64,000 bases of DNA from an uncultured Paraprevotella sp. Its GTDB lineage: Bacteria; Bacteroidota; Bacteroidia; Bacteroidales; Bacteroidaceae. Shown here piece by piece: positions 1-7,767 of this stretch. The first letter of the stretch is position 1. Each line of letters begins with the position of its first letter. The notes under the pieces were generated by a model. The model saw only the letters and a list, made by a program, of their open reading frames with translations. It had not been told where the DNA came from and made no database searches. The DNA is taken from contig CAJUGV010000005.1 of NCBI GenBank assembly GCA_910586505.1, forward strand, positions 62,001 to 126,000, written 5' to 3'. The translations under genes and the position numbers were made by a program.

Positions 1-447
1 AGCACGGACGGATACATGGGGCATGGATAGGGCAAACAAAAGGGCCGGAAAGATATGTTTCATAGGTTACGATAATTTGGGTCCGGTGGCGGCATGCAGC
101 TGTGAGCCGTTGTACGCTTCCGGAGAAATGGGATAATATATAACCGCAAAATTAATAAAAAAACGGTGTTTCGAGCATGATTTGTCTTAAAAAGAGGAGA
201 GAAAGGGTAGGGTGCGGGCCGGAAGAACAGACGGTGCAAGCCCCGTTCCATGCAGGAGACTGTCGGGAGATCGGTGAGCGGAAGGTGAATGTGGCGGGAG
301 GTTTTTGATGAAGGGGGCTTTGAGGACGTTTAAGGTTGGCCGGGCGGAATGAAGAGCAGAAGTCTGTTTCCCGTACCGGAAGTGCGGCCGCGGTCAGATG
401 CCGTAAAAACCGTCCGCACGGCTGCAAAAAGTCGTGCGCAGTAAAAT

Positions 448-495
448 AAAAAATGAACCGCAGTAAAATTTAAAATCGTGCCCATGAAATTTTGC
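448..495. repeat. Dispersed palindromic element, copy 1
   Basis: This segment shares its layout with 34817-34898. Both begin with AAAAAATGA, continue with a CG-rich block and AAAAT, and carry AATCGTGCYCATGAAA near the right end. Here the arms are short (TAAAATTT at 464-471 against AAATTTTGC at 487-495). The similarity over the left flank, the loop and the right arm suggests a common origin rather than chance. Confidence 0.5.
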
Positions 496-544
496 ACCGT
501 AGCCGAGGGGGTGAAATGTCCTTTTGATGCGGCATTGGCAGAAG

Positions 545-578
545 GCCGCAGGCAGCCCGAATGCCGGCAGCCTGCGGC
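545..578. terminator. GC-rich hairpin downstream of dapL
   Basis: GCCGCAGGC at 545-553 pairs perfectly with GCCTGCGGC at 570-578. On the plus strand the stem is followed by TTGTTTA. It may terminate something arriving from the left edge, or back up the hairpin at 593-621. Confidence 0.35.
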
Positions 579-592
579 TTGTTTAGGTAGGG

Positions 593-621
593 AGAAAAGT
601 AGCCTCGGAAGCGACTTTTCT
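593..621 (-). terminator. Terminator-like hairpin after dapL
   Basis: AGAAAAGT at 593-600 pairs with ACTTTTCT at 614-621, and a GC step extends the stem past one mismatch. It lies 10 bases beyond the dapL stop codon, which is where a terminator for the dapF-dapL unit is expected. Confidence 0.45.
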
Positions 622-630
622 TTCAGTATG

Positions 631-1863
631 CTATATTTTGTTTTTTATGCGCCGCATGGCCTCCATGCAGTCTTCTCTTTTGCCGAATGCCGTGAGGCGC
701 AGGTAGCCCTCGCCGCTCGGACCGAATCCCACTCCGGGGGTGCCGATTACGTGGGCCTCATAGAGCAGTTGTTCGAAAAAACGCCATGAACTTGTTCCGG
801 CGGGAGCTTGCAACCACAGATAAGGAGCGTTGATGCCGCCGTAGACCTTGAAACCGACGGCTTGAAGTCCTTCGCGCATGAGGCGTGCGTTTTCCATATA
901 ATAGTCGATCACGGTTTTTACCTCTTGCTTGCCTTCCGGACTGTAGATGGCTTCTGCGCCTCGTTGGGATATGTAGCTCGTTCCGTTGAATTTGGTACAT
1001 TGGCGTCTGTTCCATAACGGATTGAGCGGTACGCGCTCGTCTCCGTTGAGGGTGAAGGCCGTAAGCTCTTTCGGCACTATGGTATAGCCGCAGCGTACTC
1101 CCGTGAAGCCGGCTGTTTTGGAAAAACTCCGGAATTCGATGGCGCAGCGTTTCGCTCCCTTGATTTCGTAAATCGAGTGGGGAACGTGGTCTTCTCGGAT
1201 ATAAGCCTCATAGGCGGCATCGAAGAAAATGAGGGTGTCGTTGGCCAGAGCATAGTCTACCCATTTCTTCAGTTCCGTCTTGGTCAGAGTGGTTCCCGTC
1301 GGATTGTTGGGATAGCACAGATAGATAATGTCTATGCGTTTGTCGGGAATCCGAGGGATAAAGTCGTTCTCTGCCGTGCAGGGCAGGTAAGTGACGTTGC
1401 TCCACATGCCGTTGCCGTCTCTCTGTCCGGCTCGTCCGCACATGATGTTGCTGTCTACATAAACAGGATAGACGGGGTCGGTCACTCCCATGCTGTTGTC
1501 CCACCGAAGGATTTCACCGATGTTGCCCGTGTCGCTTTTGGCGCCGTCGTTGATGAATACCTCCGAAGGACTGAGGCTTACTCCGCGCGGGGCAAAATCA
1601 TGTTTAAGAATCGCTTCTATCAGGAAGTCGTAACCCTGCTCCGGTCCGTAGCCGCGGAAAGTTTCGGCCTGAGCCATGTCGTCTACGGCCTTGTGCATGG
1701 CTCTGATACAGGCTTCCGGAAGCGGGCGGGTCACGTCGCCAATGCCTAGTCGGATAAGTTCTGTTCCCGGATGGGTTACCTTAAACATATTGACTTTCTT
1801 GGCGATATCCGAGAACAGATAGCTTCCCGGAAGTTTCAGGTAATGTTCGTTGACTAATGCCAT
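631..1863 (-). CDS. dapL: LL-diaminopimelate aminotransferase
   Basis: This 410-residue fold-type I PLP enzyme converts tetrahydrodipicolinate plus glutamate directly to LL-diaminopimelate, by-passing the succinylase/acetylase steps of lysine and peptidoglycan precursor synthesis. The PLP lysine is K249 in the motif SFSKTAGFTG. The upstream segment YPNNPTGTTLTK and the N-terminus starting MALVNEHYLKLPGSYLF are typical of the DapL family, whose members are about 405-415 residues. The gene follows dapF with only 14 bases between them, so the two form an operon. DapF uses the DapL product, which explains the pairing. Only the cytoplasmic enzyme domain is present; there is no signal peptide. Confidence 0.96.
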   Translation of the reverse strand: MALVNEHYLKLPGSYLFSDIAKKVNMFKVTHPGTELIRLGIGDVTRPLPEACIRAMHKAVDDMAQAETFRGYGPEQGYDFLIEAILKHDFAPRGVSLSPSEVFINDGAKSDTGNIGEILRWDNSMGVTDPVYPVYVDSNIMCGRAGQRDGNGMWSNVTYLPCTAENDFIPRIPDKRIDIIYLCYPNNPTGTTLTKTELKKWVDYALANDTLIFFDAAYEAYIREDHVPHSIYEIKGAKRCAIEFRSFSKTAGFTGVRCGYTIVPKELTAFTLNGDERVPLNPLWNRRQCTKFNGTSYISQRGAEAIYSPEGKQEVKTVIDYYMENARLMREGLQAVGFKVYGGINAPYLWLQAPAGTSSWRFFEQLLYEAHVIGTPGVGFGPSGEGYLRLTAFGKREDCMEAMRRIKNKI

Positions 1864-1877
1864 ATTGTGTAGGTTGG

Positions 1878-2687
1878 TTAAATGTCAGTGTCAATCACTC
1901 CATCGAATACTTTGGTGGCCGGACCGTTCATGAATACGTGGCCGTTTGTTCTGTTCCATTCCACAGTGAGCGTGCCTCCGTCCATGTGGATGATTGTTTT
2001 CCCGGTGCAGCGTTGGGTGAAAGCGGCTGCCACAGAAGTGGCACATGCTCCGGTTCCGCAGGCTTGGGTGATACCGGATCCGCGTTCCCATACTTTCATT
2101 CGAATGCTACCGTCGGTCTGCATTTGGGCAAATTCCACGTTCACCCTGTCAGGAAACAGAGGATGATGCTCCAAGAGCGGGCCGACTGATTGGAGGTCGA
2201 CAGCATCTATATTATCTGTGAACAAGACTAAATGCGGATTACCCATGCTTACGGCTATGGCTTCCCGGAATGCAAAATCTTTTCCAAGGTTTACCTTATG
2301 GATATGTTGAGGTATGCCCATGTCTACGGTTACGGATTTTACTTCTTTTTTGCTATTGATGTGCAGGTGTAGCATTTTGATGCCGGAATGTGTTTCCAGT
2401 GCGATGTCTTCTTTATCGGTTAGACCATATTCATAAAGATATTTGCCGATGCATCGGCTGGCGTTACCGCACATCATAGCTTCCGAACCGTCCGCATTAA
2501 AGATGCGCATATTGAAATCTCCTTTTTCCGACGGTCCGATAAGTACAAGTCCGTCACTGCCGATGCCTGTATGAGGTTTGCTCCATACTGCGGCAAGGGC
2601 TTCGGGATGTGCTACCGGATATTCCAGTGTGTTGACATAAATATAATCGTTACCGGTTCCATGCATTTTAGTAAATCCTATTCTCAT
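1878..2687 (-). CDS. dapF: Diaminopimelate epimerase
   Basis: This 269-residue enzyme interconverts LL- and meso-diaminopimelate, the last step before lysine and the direct source of the peptidoglycan diamino acid. It has the two pseudo-symmetric halves of the family. The catalytic cysteine pair is C73 in MMCGNASRC and C210 in ACGTGACA. The N-terminus reads KMHGTGNDYI, the canonical DapF start, which supports the chosen ATG. It is the first gene of the dapF-dapL unit. A TAnnTTTG promoter element lies about 96 bases upstream of the start codon. Confidence 0.97.
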   Translation of the reverse strand: MRIGFTKMHGTGNDYIYVNTLEYPVAHPEALAAVWSKPHTGIGSDGLVLIGPSEKGDFNMRIFNADGSEAMMCGNASRCIGKYLYEYGLTDKEDIALETHSGIKMLHLHINSKKEVKSVTVDMGIPQHIHKVNLGKDFAFREAIAVSMGNPHLVLFTDNIDAVDLQSVGPLLEHHPLFPDRVNVEFAQMQTDGSIRMKVWERGSGITQACGTGACATSVAAAFTQRCTGKTIIHMDGGTLTVEWNRTNGHVFMNGPATKVFDGVIDTDI

Positions 2688-2782
2688 TCGTGCTATTCTG
2701 TTTTTTAGTAAAAAGTCGCTGTTGCCCTCGTAATTTATACTATGTGTAATGTAATCTTGTTCTTTTAGAACTAATTGTGATG

Positions 2783-2790
2783 CAAAAATA
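2783..2790 (-). promoter_or_regulatory. Putative dapF-dapL promoter element
   Basis: The minus strand reads TATTTTTG, matching the Bacteroidota TAnnTTTG element. No clear upstream TTTG was seen at the proper distance, so this is a weak call based on motif and position. Confidence 0.35.
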
Positions 2791-3015
2791 TCTATTTTGT
2801 TTCATAATGAATATGGTTTGAATGATTTTTCAATATAGAATAAAAATGTGTAATGGCGAAACTGATATTTTGTTGTTACTTGCTTTGTTTTTGTATTTAT
2901 CTATAACGAAAAATGTAATCTTGTTTATTATTTGCGATAATTGATGCTTGGAAATAAATAAAATCGGAGGCCGTAATATCGATTTCTGAATGGTAATGAA
3001 TGTAGGATGAATAAA

Positions 3016-3050
3016 CAAAAATATCCTGTCTCGATACAGAAACAGGATAT
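3016..3050 (-). terminator. aroC terminator
   Basis: ATATCCTGT at 3021-3029 pairs with ACAGGATAT at 3042-3050. Read on the minus strand, the stem is followed by TTTTTG, giving a standard intrinsic terminator about 90 bases past the aroC stop. Confidence 0.7.
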
Positions 3051-3141
3051 ATGGAACTTTAAGGTATTGGCTTTTGGACTAAATACTATGTAAGATTGGA
3101 AAACATTTTTCTCTAAATTCTTCTATGTCCATAGTCTTGCC

Positions 3142-4218
3142 TTAGAGGTGTGTTGTTTTGTTAAGTAGGTAATAATCCAAAATAGTCATGGCAGCCATTG
3201 CTTCTACTATGGGAACAGCACGGGGAAGTACACAAGCGTCGTGCCGTCCACGGGCTTTAATCATGGTGGGAATACCATTCACGGTAACGGTCTGCTGTTC
3301 CATGAGGAGCGTGGCTATCGGTTTGAAAGCCACTTTGAAATAGATATCCTGTCCATTGCTGATACCACCTTGTATTCCTCCGCTATTGTTTGTTTGGGTA
3401 GAAACGGTATTATGCTGGGATATGAAGATGTCGTTTTGCTCGCTTCCTCTTTGGGTTACACCGGCAAATCCTTTTCCATACTCAAATCCTTTTACGGCAT
3501 TGATGCTGAGCATGGCTCCTCCCAATGCGGCATGTAGTTTACCAAATGCCGGTTCCCCCAATCCTATGGGGCAGTGTCGAATGACCCCGGTAATGATTCC
3601 TCCGATGGTGTCGCCTTGTCCTTTGACTTCAGTAATGAGGCGTTCCATTTCCATTGCTTTTTCCACATCAGGGCAACGTACGTTGTTTGTTTCAATCAGA
3701 GATGGGGAGTAGTGGGTGTAGTCGTGTTCTAACGCTATGTTACCTACTTGTGAGGTATAGGCATATATTTCTACTCCGATCTGTTTGAGTGCCAACTTCG
3801 CAAATGCACCGCCTACACATCGTGATATAGTTTCGCGTGCGGAAGAGCGTCCGCCGCCTTTGTGGTCGCGCATGCCATATTTTTTTGTGTAGGTGAAATC
3901 AGCATGCGACGGACGGAATAGGTTGCGGATGTTGTCGTAATCATTTGAATGCTGGTTGGTGTTGCGAACCAGAAAACCTATTGGACAGCCGGTAGATTTT
4001 CCTTCAAATATTCCTGATAACAATTCTATTTTATCAGCTTCCTTACGCGGTGTTGTGATATTGCTCTGCCCCGGTCTCCGGCGGTTCAGTTCATACTGTA
4101 TGAAATCCATGTCAATATCTATTCCGGCAGGAAAGCCGTCAATAACACCGCCTACGCCCGGTCCGTGACTTTCACCGAAAGAGGTTATGCGAAATATATT
4201 GCCGAATGTATTGCTCAT
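3142..4218 (-). CDS. aroC: Chorismate synthase
   Basis: This 358-residue enzyme uses reduced FMN to eliminate phosphate from EPSP, forming chorismate, the branch point for aromatic amino acids, folate and menaquinone. The N-terminus MSNTFGNIFRITSFGESHG is diagnostic, and length and collinearity match full-length AroC, including the HADF segment and the RGRHDACVLPRAVP signature near the C-terminus. It lies 36 bases downstream of slyD on the same strand and is probably co-transcribed with it. A hairpin terminator follows. Confidence 0.97.
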   Translation of the reverse strand: MSNTFGNIFRITSFGESHGPGVGGVIDGFPAGIDIDMDFIQYELNRRRPGQSNITTPRKEADKIELLSGIFEGKSTGCPIGFLVRNTNQHSNDYDNIRNLFRPSHADFTYTKKYGMRDHKGGGRSSARETISRCVGGAFAKLALKQIGVEIYAYTSQVGNIALEHDYTHYSPSLIETNNVRCPDVEKAMEMERLITEVKGQGDTIGGIITGVIRHCPIGLGEPAFGKLHAALGGAMLSINAVKGFEYGKGFAGVTQRGSEQNDIFISQHNTVSTQTNNSGGIQGGISNGQDIYFKVAFKPIATLLMEQQTVTVNGIPTMIKARGRHDACVLPRAVPIVEAMAAMTILDYYLLNKTTHL

Positions 4219-4254
4219 GCTTCTCTTATATTTATAAGAAAATGGTATATAGAT

Positions 4255-4851
4255 TTAATGGCAATGTCCGCATCCACATCCATCTTTGGAGTTCTGTCCT
4301 TCGCAGTTGCAGTCATCGTCACAACCTCCGCAATTTCCGCAACCGCAGCCACCTTCGCCGCTCAACATATTAAGCATTCCTTGTATTTCATCTTGTGTTG
4401 CATCACGGTTTTCTGTAACTTCTCCGACGAAGTTCAATTCTTTTCCGGCCAAAGGATGATTCAAATCTACAGTTACAGTATCTTCTTTGACTTCAGCGAT
4501 AGTGCCGTTGAATCGGGCGCCATCCGCATTCATCAAAGGAACGACGTTGCCCGGATAAATATGTTCTTTGTCAAAATGGCCGTTAACTTTAAAAGCGTCT
4601 TTGCTTAATTCTATCACACGTTCTTGTTCGTATTCTCCGTACGCTTCTTCCACGGATAATGTGAAATTGAATTTCTCACCTTGTTGCAATGGCTTTATTT
4701 TTGCTTCAAAAGCATCCAATGTTGTTCCCATGTCTGAGATGAATTGAAAAGGATGCTCTATGGGGGCTTTTTCTACTAATTCCTTTTTGCCGTCAAAATC
4801 CGTATAAAGTTCGTAAGCGACGGTAATGTACTTGTTAGGTGTTGTATCCAT
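4255..4851 (-). CDS. slyD: FKBP-type peptidyl-prolyl isomerase, SlyD-like
   Basis: This 198-residue cytoplasmic FKBP/SlyD protein is expected to act as a proline isomerase and folding chaperone. The FKBP domain covers roughly residues 5-70 and 130-150, with the insert-in-flap domain between them (EEAYGEY, then GNVVPLMNADG and the NHPLAGKELNF motif typical of SlyD). The C-terminal 35 residues are very rich in cysteine and histidine (GCGCGNCGGC, later GCGCGHCH), a probable nickel or zinc-binding tail as in E. coli SlyD. No signal peptide is present. Metal delivery is an inference from the tail; isomerase identity is firm. Confidence 0.93.
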   Translation of the reverse strand: MDTTPNKYITVAYELYTDFDGKKELVEKAPIEHPFQFISDMGTTLDAFEAKIKPLQQGEKFNFTLSVEEAYGEYEQERVIELSKDAFKVNGHFDKEHIYPGNVVPLMNADGARFNGTIAEVKEDTVTVDLNHPLAGKELNFVGEVTENRDATQDEIQGMLNMLSGEGGCGCGNCGGCDDDCNCEGQNSKDGCGCGHCH

Positions 4852-4880
4852 ATTTTTTCTTATTGATAAATGTAAGGATA

Positions 4881-4888
4881 CAAAGTTA
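4881..4888 (-). promoter_or_regulatory. Putative slyD promoter element
   Basis: The minus strand reads TAACTTTG, a TAnnTTTG match 30 bases upstream of the slyD start. An upstream TTTG lies only 14 bases away, closer than the usual 19-21, so the call rests mainly on the -7 element. Confidence 0.45.
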
Positions 4889-5031
4889 AGTCAAAAAAAT
4901 GACAAATGGAAACTTCTTTTTTTTTTTGACTTTCTTAAACGTTGTTTTATGATGAGAGGTTTGCGAAACAGTCCTTTTTATGTAATATGTTATATTCTTT
5001 GTTTTATTCGATGAATTGTAGTACCTTTGCA

Positions 5032-5039
5032 AAGTTGTA
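5032..5039 (+). promoter_or_regulatory. Putative promoter for the DUF1599-tpiA unit
   Basis: TACCTTTG matches TAnnTTTG and sits 27 bases upstream of the ATG at 5066. No TTTG was found at the standard distance upstream. Confidence 0.5.
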
Positions 5040-5065
5040 TGTTGTAGTACATAAAACAGTAAAAC

Positions 5066-5605
5066 ATGGATACACAAAAGCAATTTGAGCAGATAATGGC
5101 AGAATGTCGTGAACTATTTGCCAAAAAGTTGCATGATTATGGAGCGGCATGGCGTATTATGCGCCCTTCTTCTGTCACTGACCAAATATTTATCAAGGCG
5201 AACCGTATCCGTAGTCTGGAGGTAAAAGGTATTTCATTGGTGGATGAGGGAATTCGTCCGGAATTTATAGCTATAGTGAATTACAGTATCGTAGGATTGA
5301 TACAACTTGCATTGGGCTATGCCGAGTCCGAAGACATGACTGCTGGACAAGCATTGGACTATTATGACAAATATGCGATGCAGTCCCTTTCATTAATGTT
5401 GAAGAAGAACCATGATTATGATGAAGCATGGCGCGGTATGCGTATCAGTTCTTACACAGATTTAATTCTGATGAAACTCTATCGGACAAAGCAGATAGAA
5501 TCTCTTTCCGGTCAAACGTTGGTGTCGGAAGGTGTGGATGCCAATTATATGGATATGATGAACTATGCTGTGTTCGGATTGATAAAACTGACTTTTGGTG
5601 AATAA
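5066..5605 (+). CDS. DUF1599 protein with an internal duplication
   Basis: This is a 179-residue cytoplasmic protein of the DUF1599 family; its biochemical function is not established to my knowledge. It consists of two copies of the same module. The first half has KKLHDYGAAWR, then a TDQIFIKANRIRSLE helix and EFIAIVNYSIVGLIQL. The second half has KKNHDYDEAWR, then TDLILMKLYRTKQIE and DMMNYAVFGLIKL. The conserved HDY...AWR motif in each copy suggests a paired active or binding site. The stop codon lies just before the MauE/DoxX gene, so the two are co-transcribed in a unit that ends after tpiA. Confidence 0.85.
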   Translation: MDTQKQFEQIMAECRELFAKKLHDYGAAWRIMRPSSVTDQIFIKANRIRSLEVKGISLVDEGIRPEFIAIVNYSIVGLIQLALGYAESEDMTAGQALDYYDKYAMQSLSLMLKKNHDYDEAWRGMRISSYTDLILMKLYRTKQIESLSGQTLVSEGVDANYMDMMNYAVFGLIKLTFGE

Positions 5606-5618
5606 GCAGAGTAAGAAA

Positions 5619-7682
5619 ATGCGCCGTATGGCTGTCAATGTCAGCCGTTTGTTGTTGGCTGTTACTTTCATCGTTTCCGGATTGGTGAAAGTAGTGGATC
5701 CACATGGTTTTCAATATAAGCTTGAAGATTATTTTCAAGCATTTGGATGGGTGGGCTGGATACCTGATTTCTTACCGCTTTGGTTGGCGGTAGTATTGGC
5801 GGTATTTGAATTTTGTTTGGGTGTCAACATGTTCTTTGGTATGCGCCGGCGCATGACTTCCTGGTTTATATTGCTTTTTATGGGAGTGATGACTCCCTTG
5901 ACATTTTATTTGGCTTTGGCAAATCCCGTGTCCGATTGCGGTTGTTTTGGTGATGCCATAAAATTGACGAATTGGGAAACGTTTGGAAAGAATTTGGTTT
6001 TATTTGTTTTAGCTGTTTTCTTCTTCCGATATAGCCGTTTGACGGTGCGTTTTGTTTCCGAACGTAATCAATGGATGCTTTCTCTTTATTCTGTCGTTTT
6101 CGCCTTGGTCTTATCCGGTATATGCCTTTACAGGCTCCCGGTTTTTGATTTTCGTCCTTATCGTATCGGAGCGGATTTGCTTCGGGAGCGTGAAATACCG
6201 GAGGGAGAGAAAGAGCCTGAATTTGTCACGACCTTTCTGTTTGAAAAGGATGGAGTGAGGAAAGAGTTTACTATAGAGGATTATCCTGAGGATACGACAT
6301 GGCATTATGTGGAAAGTCGCACGAAGTTGATGAGTGAAGGCTATGTGTCACCTTTGCAGGATTTCGTGATAACATCATGGCCGGAGGGAGAGGATATTAC
6401 CGATTTTATTTTGTCTGATTCCGGATATACCTTTTTGCTGGTATCTCCTTTTTTGGAATTGGCGGATGATAGTAATATTGATCGGATTAATGAGCTTTAT
6501 GATTATTGTGGGGAGCACGGTTATTCCTTCTATTGTCTTACGGCTTCCGGTGATGATATGATAATGCGATGGCAGGAATTGACAGGGGCGAATTATCCGT
6601 TTGGAATGATGGATGAGGTCACCTTAAAGACCATTGTGCGTTCCAATCCGGGATTGATGTTGTTGAAAGGAGGACAGGTGTATAATAAATGGGGGTGTAA
6701 CAATCTGCCAAAAGAGGAAGAGTTGAGTATGCCTCTTGAAGAAAGCGAGCTAGGTCGGATGCAGTTGGATTCACGTGCCGTGACATCATTGCGGGTGCTT
6801 TTGTGGTTTCTTGTTCCGTTAGTATTGCTGGTGTTCTTTGACCGTTTGTGGATTGGTAGTAAAATGTATAGAAGAATGAAGCACAGAAATAGAATTATCA
6901 ACCTTTTAAAAAGAAAAAACATGAGAAAGAAAATTGTTGCAGGTAACTGGAAGATGAACCTGAATTTGCAGGAAGGTATAACTTTGGCTACAGAGTTAAA
7001 TGAAGCTTTGGCGGCAGATAAACCAAATTGCGACGTGGTGATTTGCACTCCGTTCATTCATTTGGCTTCCGTAGCCGGCGTACTGGATTCAAATATGATT
7101 GGTCTGGGTGCTGAAAACTGCGCAGATAAGGAGAAGGGTGCTTATACCGGTGAGGTATCTGCTTCTATGGTAAAGTCTACGGGAGCACAGTATGTTATTT
7201 TAGGACATTCAGAACGTCGTGCTTATTATGGAGAGACAGCCGAAATCTTAAAGGAAAAAGTTAATCTTGCTTTAGCTAACGGTCTGAAAGTTATTTTCTG
7301 TATTGGTGAAGTGCTTGAAGAACGTGAGGCCGATAAGCAGAATGAAGTGGTAAAGGCGCAGTTGGCCGGATCATTGTTTGAACTTACAGAAGAGCAGTTC
7401 TCCAATATTGTATTGGCTTACGAACCGGTATGGGCTATCGGTACGGGCAAGACGGCTACAGCGGAGCAGGCAGAAGAGATGCATGCATTTATTCGCTCTA
7501 CGATCGCAGAAAAGTTCGGTGAAGCAGCGGCAGAGAATGTGTCAATTTTGTATGGAGGAAGTTGTAAGCCTTCTAATGCAAAAGAGATCTTTGCCAAACC
7601 GAATGTGGATGGCGGTCTGATTGGTGGCGCAGCATTGAAATGTGCAGATTTCAAGGGCATTATTGATGCTTGGAAAGCCTGA
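5619..7682 (+). CDS. MauE/DoxX membrane protein read in frame into TpiA
   Basis: One uninterrupted reading frame of about 687 residues joins two proteins. The first about 434 residues are a MauE/DoxX-type membrane protein: a cluster of four membrane helices, the MauE-like motif DCGCFGD after helix three, a soluble extracytoplasmic region resembling a thioredoxin-like domain without a CxxC, and a last helix near residue 410. The remainder is a complete triosephosphate isomerase starting at its own ATG (6921). No stop codon separates them. TTG (5595) and GTG (5598) starts are possible, but ATG at 5619 gives the usual MRRMAVNVSRLLL start. Either translation re-initiates at 6921, or a frameshift or lost stop has fused the frames. 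Confidence 0.7.
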   Translation: MRRMAVNVSRLLLAVTFIVSGLVKVVDPHGFQYKLEDYFQAFGWVGWIPDFLPLWLAVVLAVFEFCLGVNMFFGMRRRMTSWFILLFMGVMTPLTFYLALANPVSDCGCFGDAIKLTNWETFGKNLVLFVLAVFFFRYSRLTVRFVSERNQWMLSLYSVVFALVLSGICLYRLPVFDFRPYRIGADLLREREIPEGEKEPEFVTTFLFEKDGVRKEFTIEDYPEDTTWHYVESRTKLMSEGYVSPLQDFVITSWPEGEDITDFILSDSGYTFLLVSPFLELADDSNIDRINELYDYCGEHGYSFYCLTASGDDMIMRWQELTGANYPFGMMDEVTLKTIVRSNPGLMLLKGGQVYNKWGCNNLPKEEELSMPLEESELGRMQLDSRAVTSLRVLLWFLVPLVLLVFFDRLWIGSKMYRRMKHRNRIINLLKRKNMRKKIVAGNWKMNLNLQEGITLATELNEALAADKPNCDVVICTPFIHLASVAGVLDSNMIGLGAENCADKEKGAYTGEVSASMVKSTGAQYVILGHSERRAYYGETAEILKEKVNLALANGLKVIFCIGEVLEEREADKQNEVVKAQLAGSLFELTEEQFSNIVLAYEPVWAIGTGKTATAEQAEEMHAFIRSTIAEKFGEAAAENVSILYGGSCKPSNAKEIFAKPNVDGGLIGGAALKCADFKGIIDAWKA
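6921..7682 (+). CDS. tpiA: Triosephosphate isomerase
   Basis: This 253-residue glycolytic enzyme interconverts dihydroxyacetone phosphate and glyceraldehyde 3-phosphate. The N-terminus MRKKIVAGNWKMN carries the substrate-binding Asn and Lys. The catalytic histidine lies in ILGHSERR, the catalytic glutamate in AYEPVWAIGTG (start of loop 6), and the phosphate-binding end reads YGGSCKPSNA. Length matches ordinary bacterial TpiA exactly when started here. The ATG is preceded by an A-rich stretch (AAAAAGAAAAAAC), the usual Bacteroidota start context, which favours independent initiation even though the upstream membrane-protein frame stays open into it. A strong hairpin terminator follows the stop codon. 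Confidence 0.95.
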   Translation: MRKKIVAGNWKMNLNLQEGITLATELNEALAADKPNCDVVICTPFIHLASVAGVLDSNMIGLGAENCADKEKGAYTGEVSASMVKSTGAQYVILGHSERRAYYGETAEILKEKVNLALANGLKVIFCIGEVLEEREADKQNEVVKAQLAGSLFELTEEQFSNIVLAYEPVWAIGTGKTATAEQAEEMHAFIRSTIAEKFGEAAAENVSILYGGSCKPSNAKEIFAKPNVDGGLIGGAALKCADFKGIIDAWKA

Positions 7683-7695
7683 TTAACGGAAATAT

Positions 7696-7744
7696 GGAGT
7701 CGTTCCGGAGGGGATATACCTGTACGGAACGGCTCCTTTGTTTA
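7696..7744 (+). terminator. tpiA terminator
   Basis: GGAGTCGTTCCG (7696-7707) pairs with CGGAACGGCTCC (7725-7736) with a single G-U pair, and is followed by TTTGTTTAATT. Confidence 0.8.
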
Positions 7745-7767
7745 ATTATAATAATATATAAATAGGA

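Larger units (their letters stand above)
1..630. other. Intergenic region with hairpins and a repeat copy
   Basis: No convincing gene is visible in these 630 bases. Open frames here are short, lack recognisable motifs and differ in composition from real genes nearby. The stretch holds one copy of a palindromic element (448-495), a GC-rich hairpin (545-578) and a terminator-like hairpin just beyond the dapL stop (593-621). The first bases could contain the tail of a gene outside the window, but nothing identifies it. Confidence 0.6.
2688..3141. other. AT-rich intergenic region between aroC and dapF
   Basis: These 454 bases are AT-rich and hold no credible gene. They contain the putative dapF promoter element near 2783-2790 on the minus strand and a good aroC terminator at 3021-3050. 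The remainder shows nothing recognisable. Confidence 0.6.

Noticed and set aside
478..789. 103-residue open frame overlapping the dapL 3' end
   Set aside because: Runs into dapL on the opposite strand, lacks a start context and has no recognisable motif.
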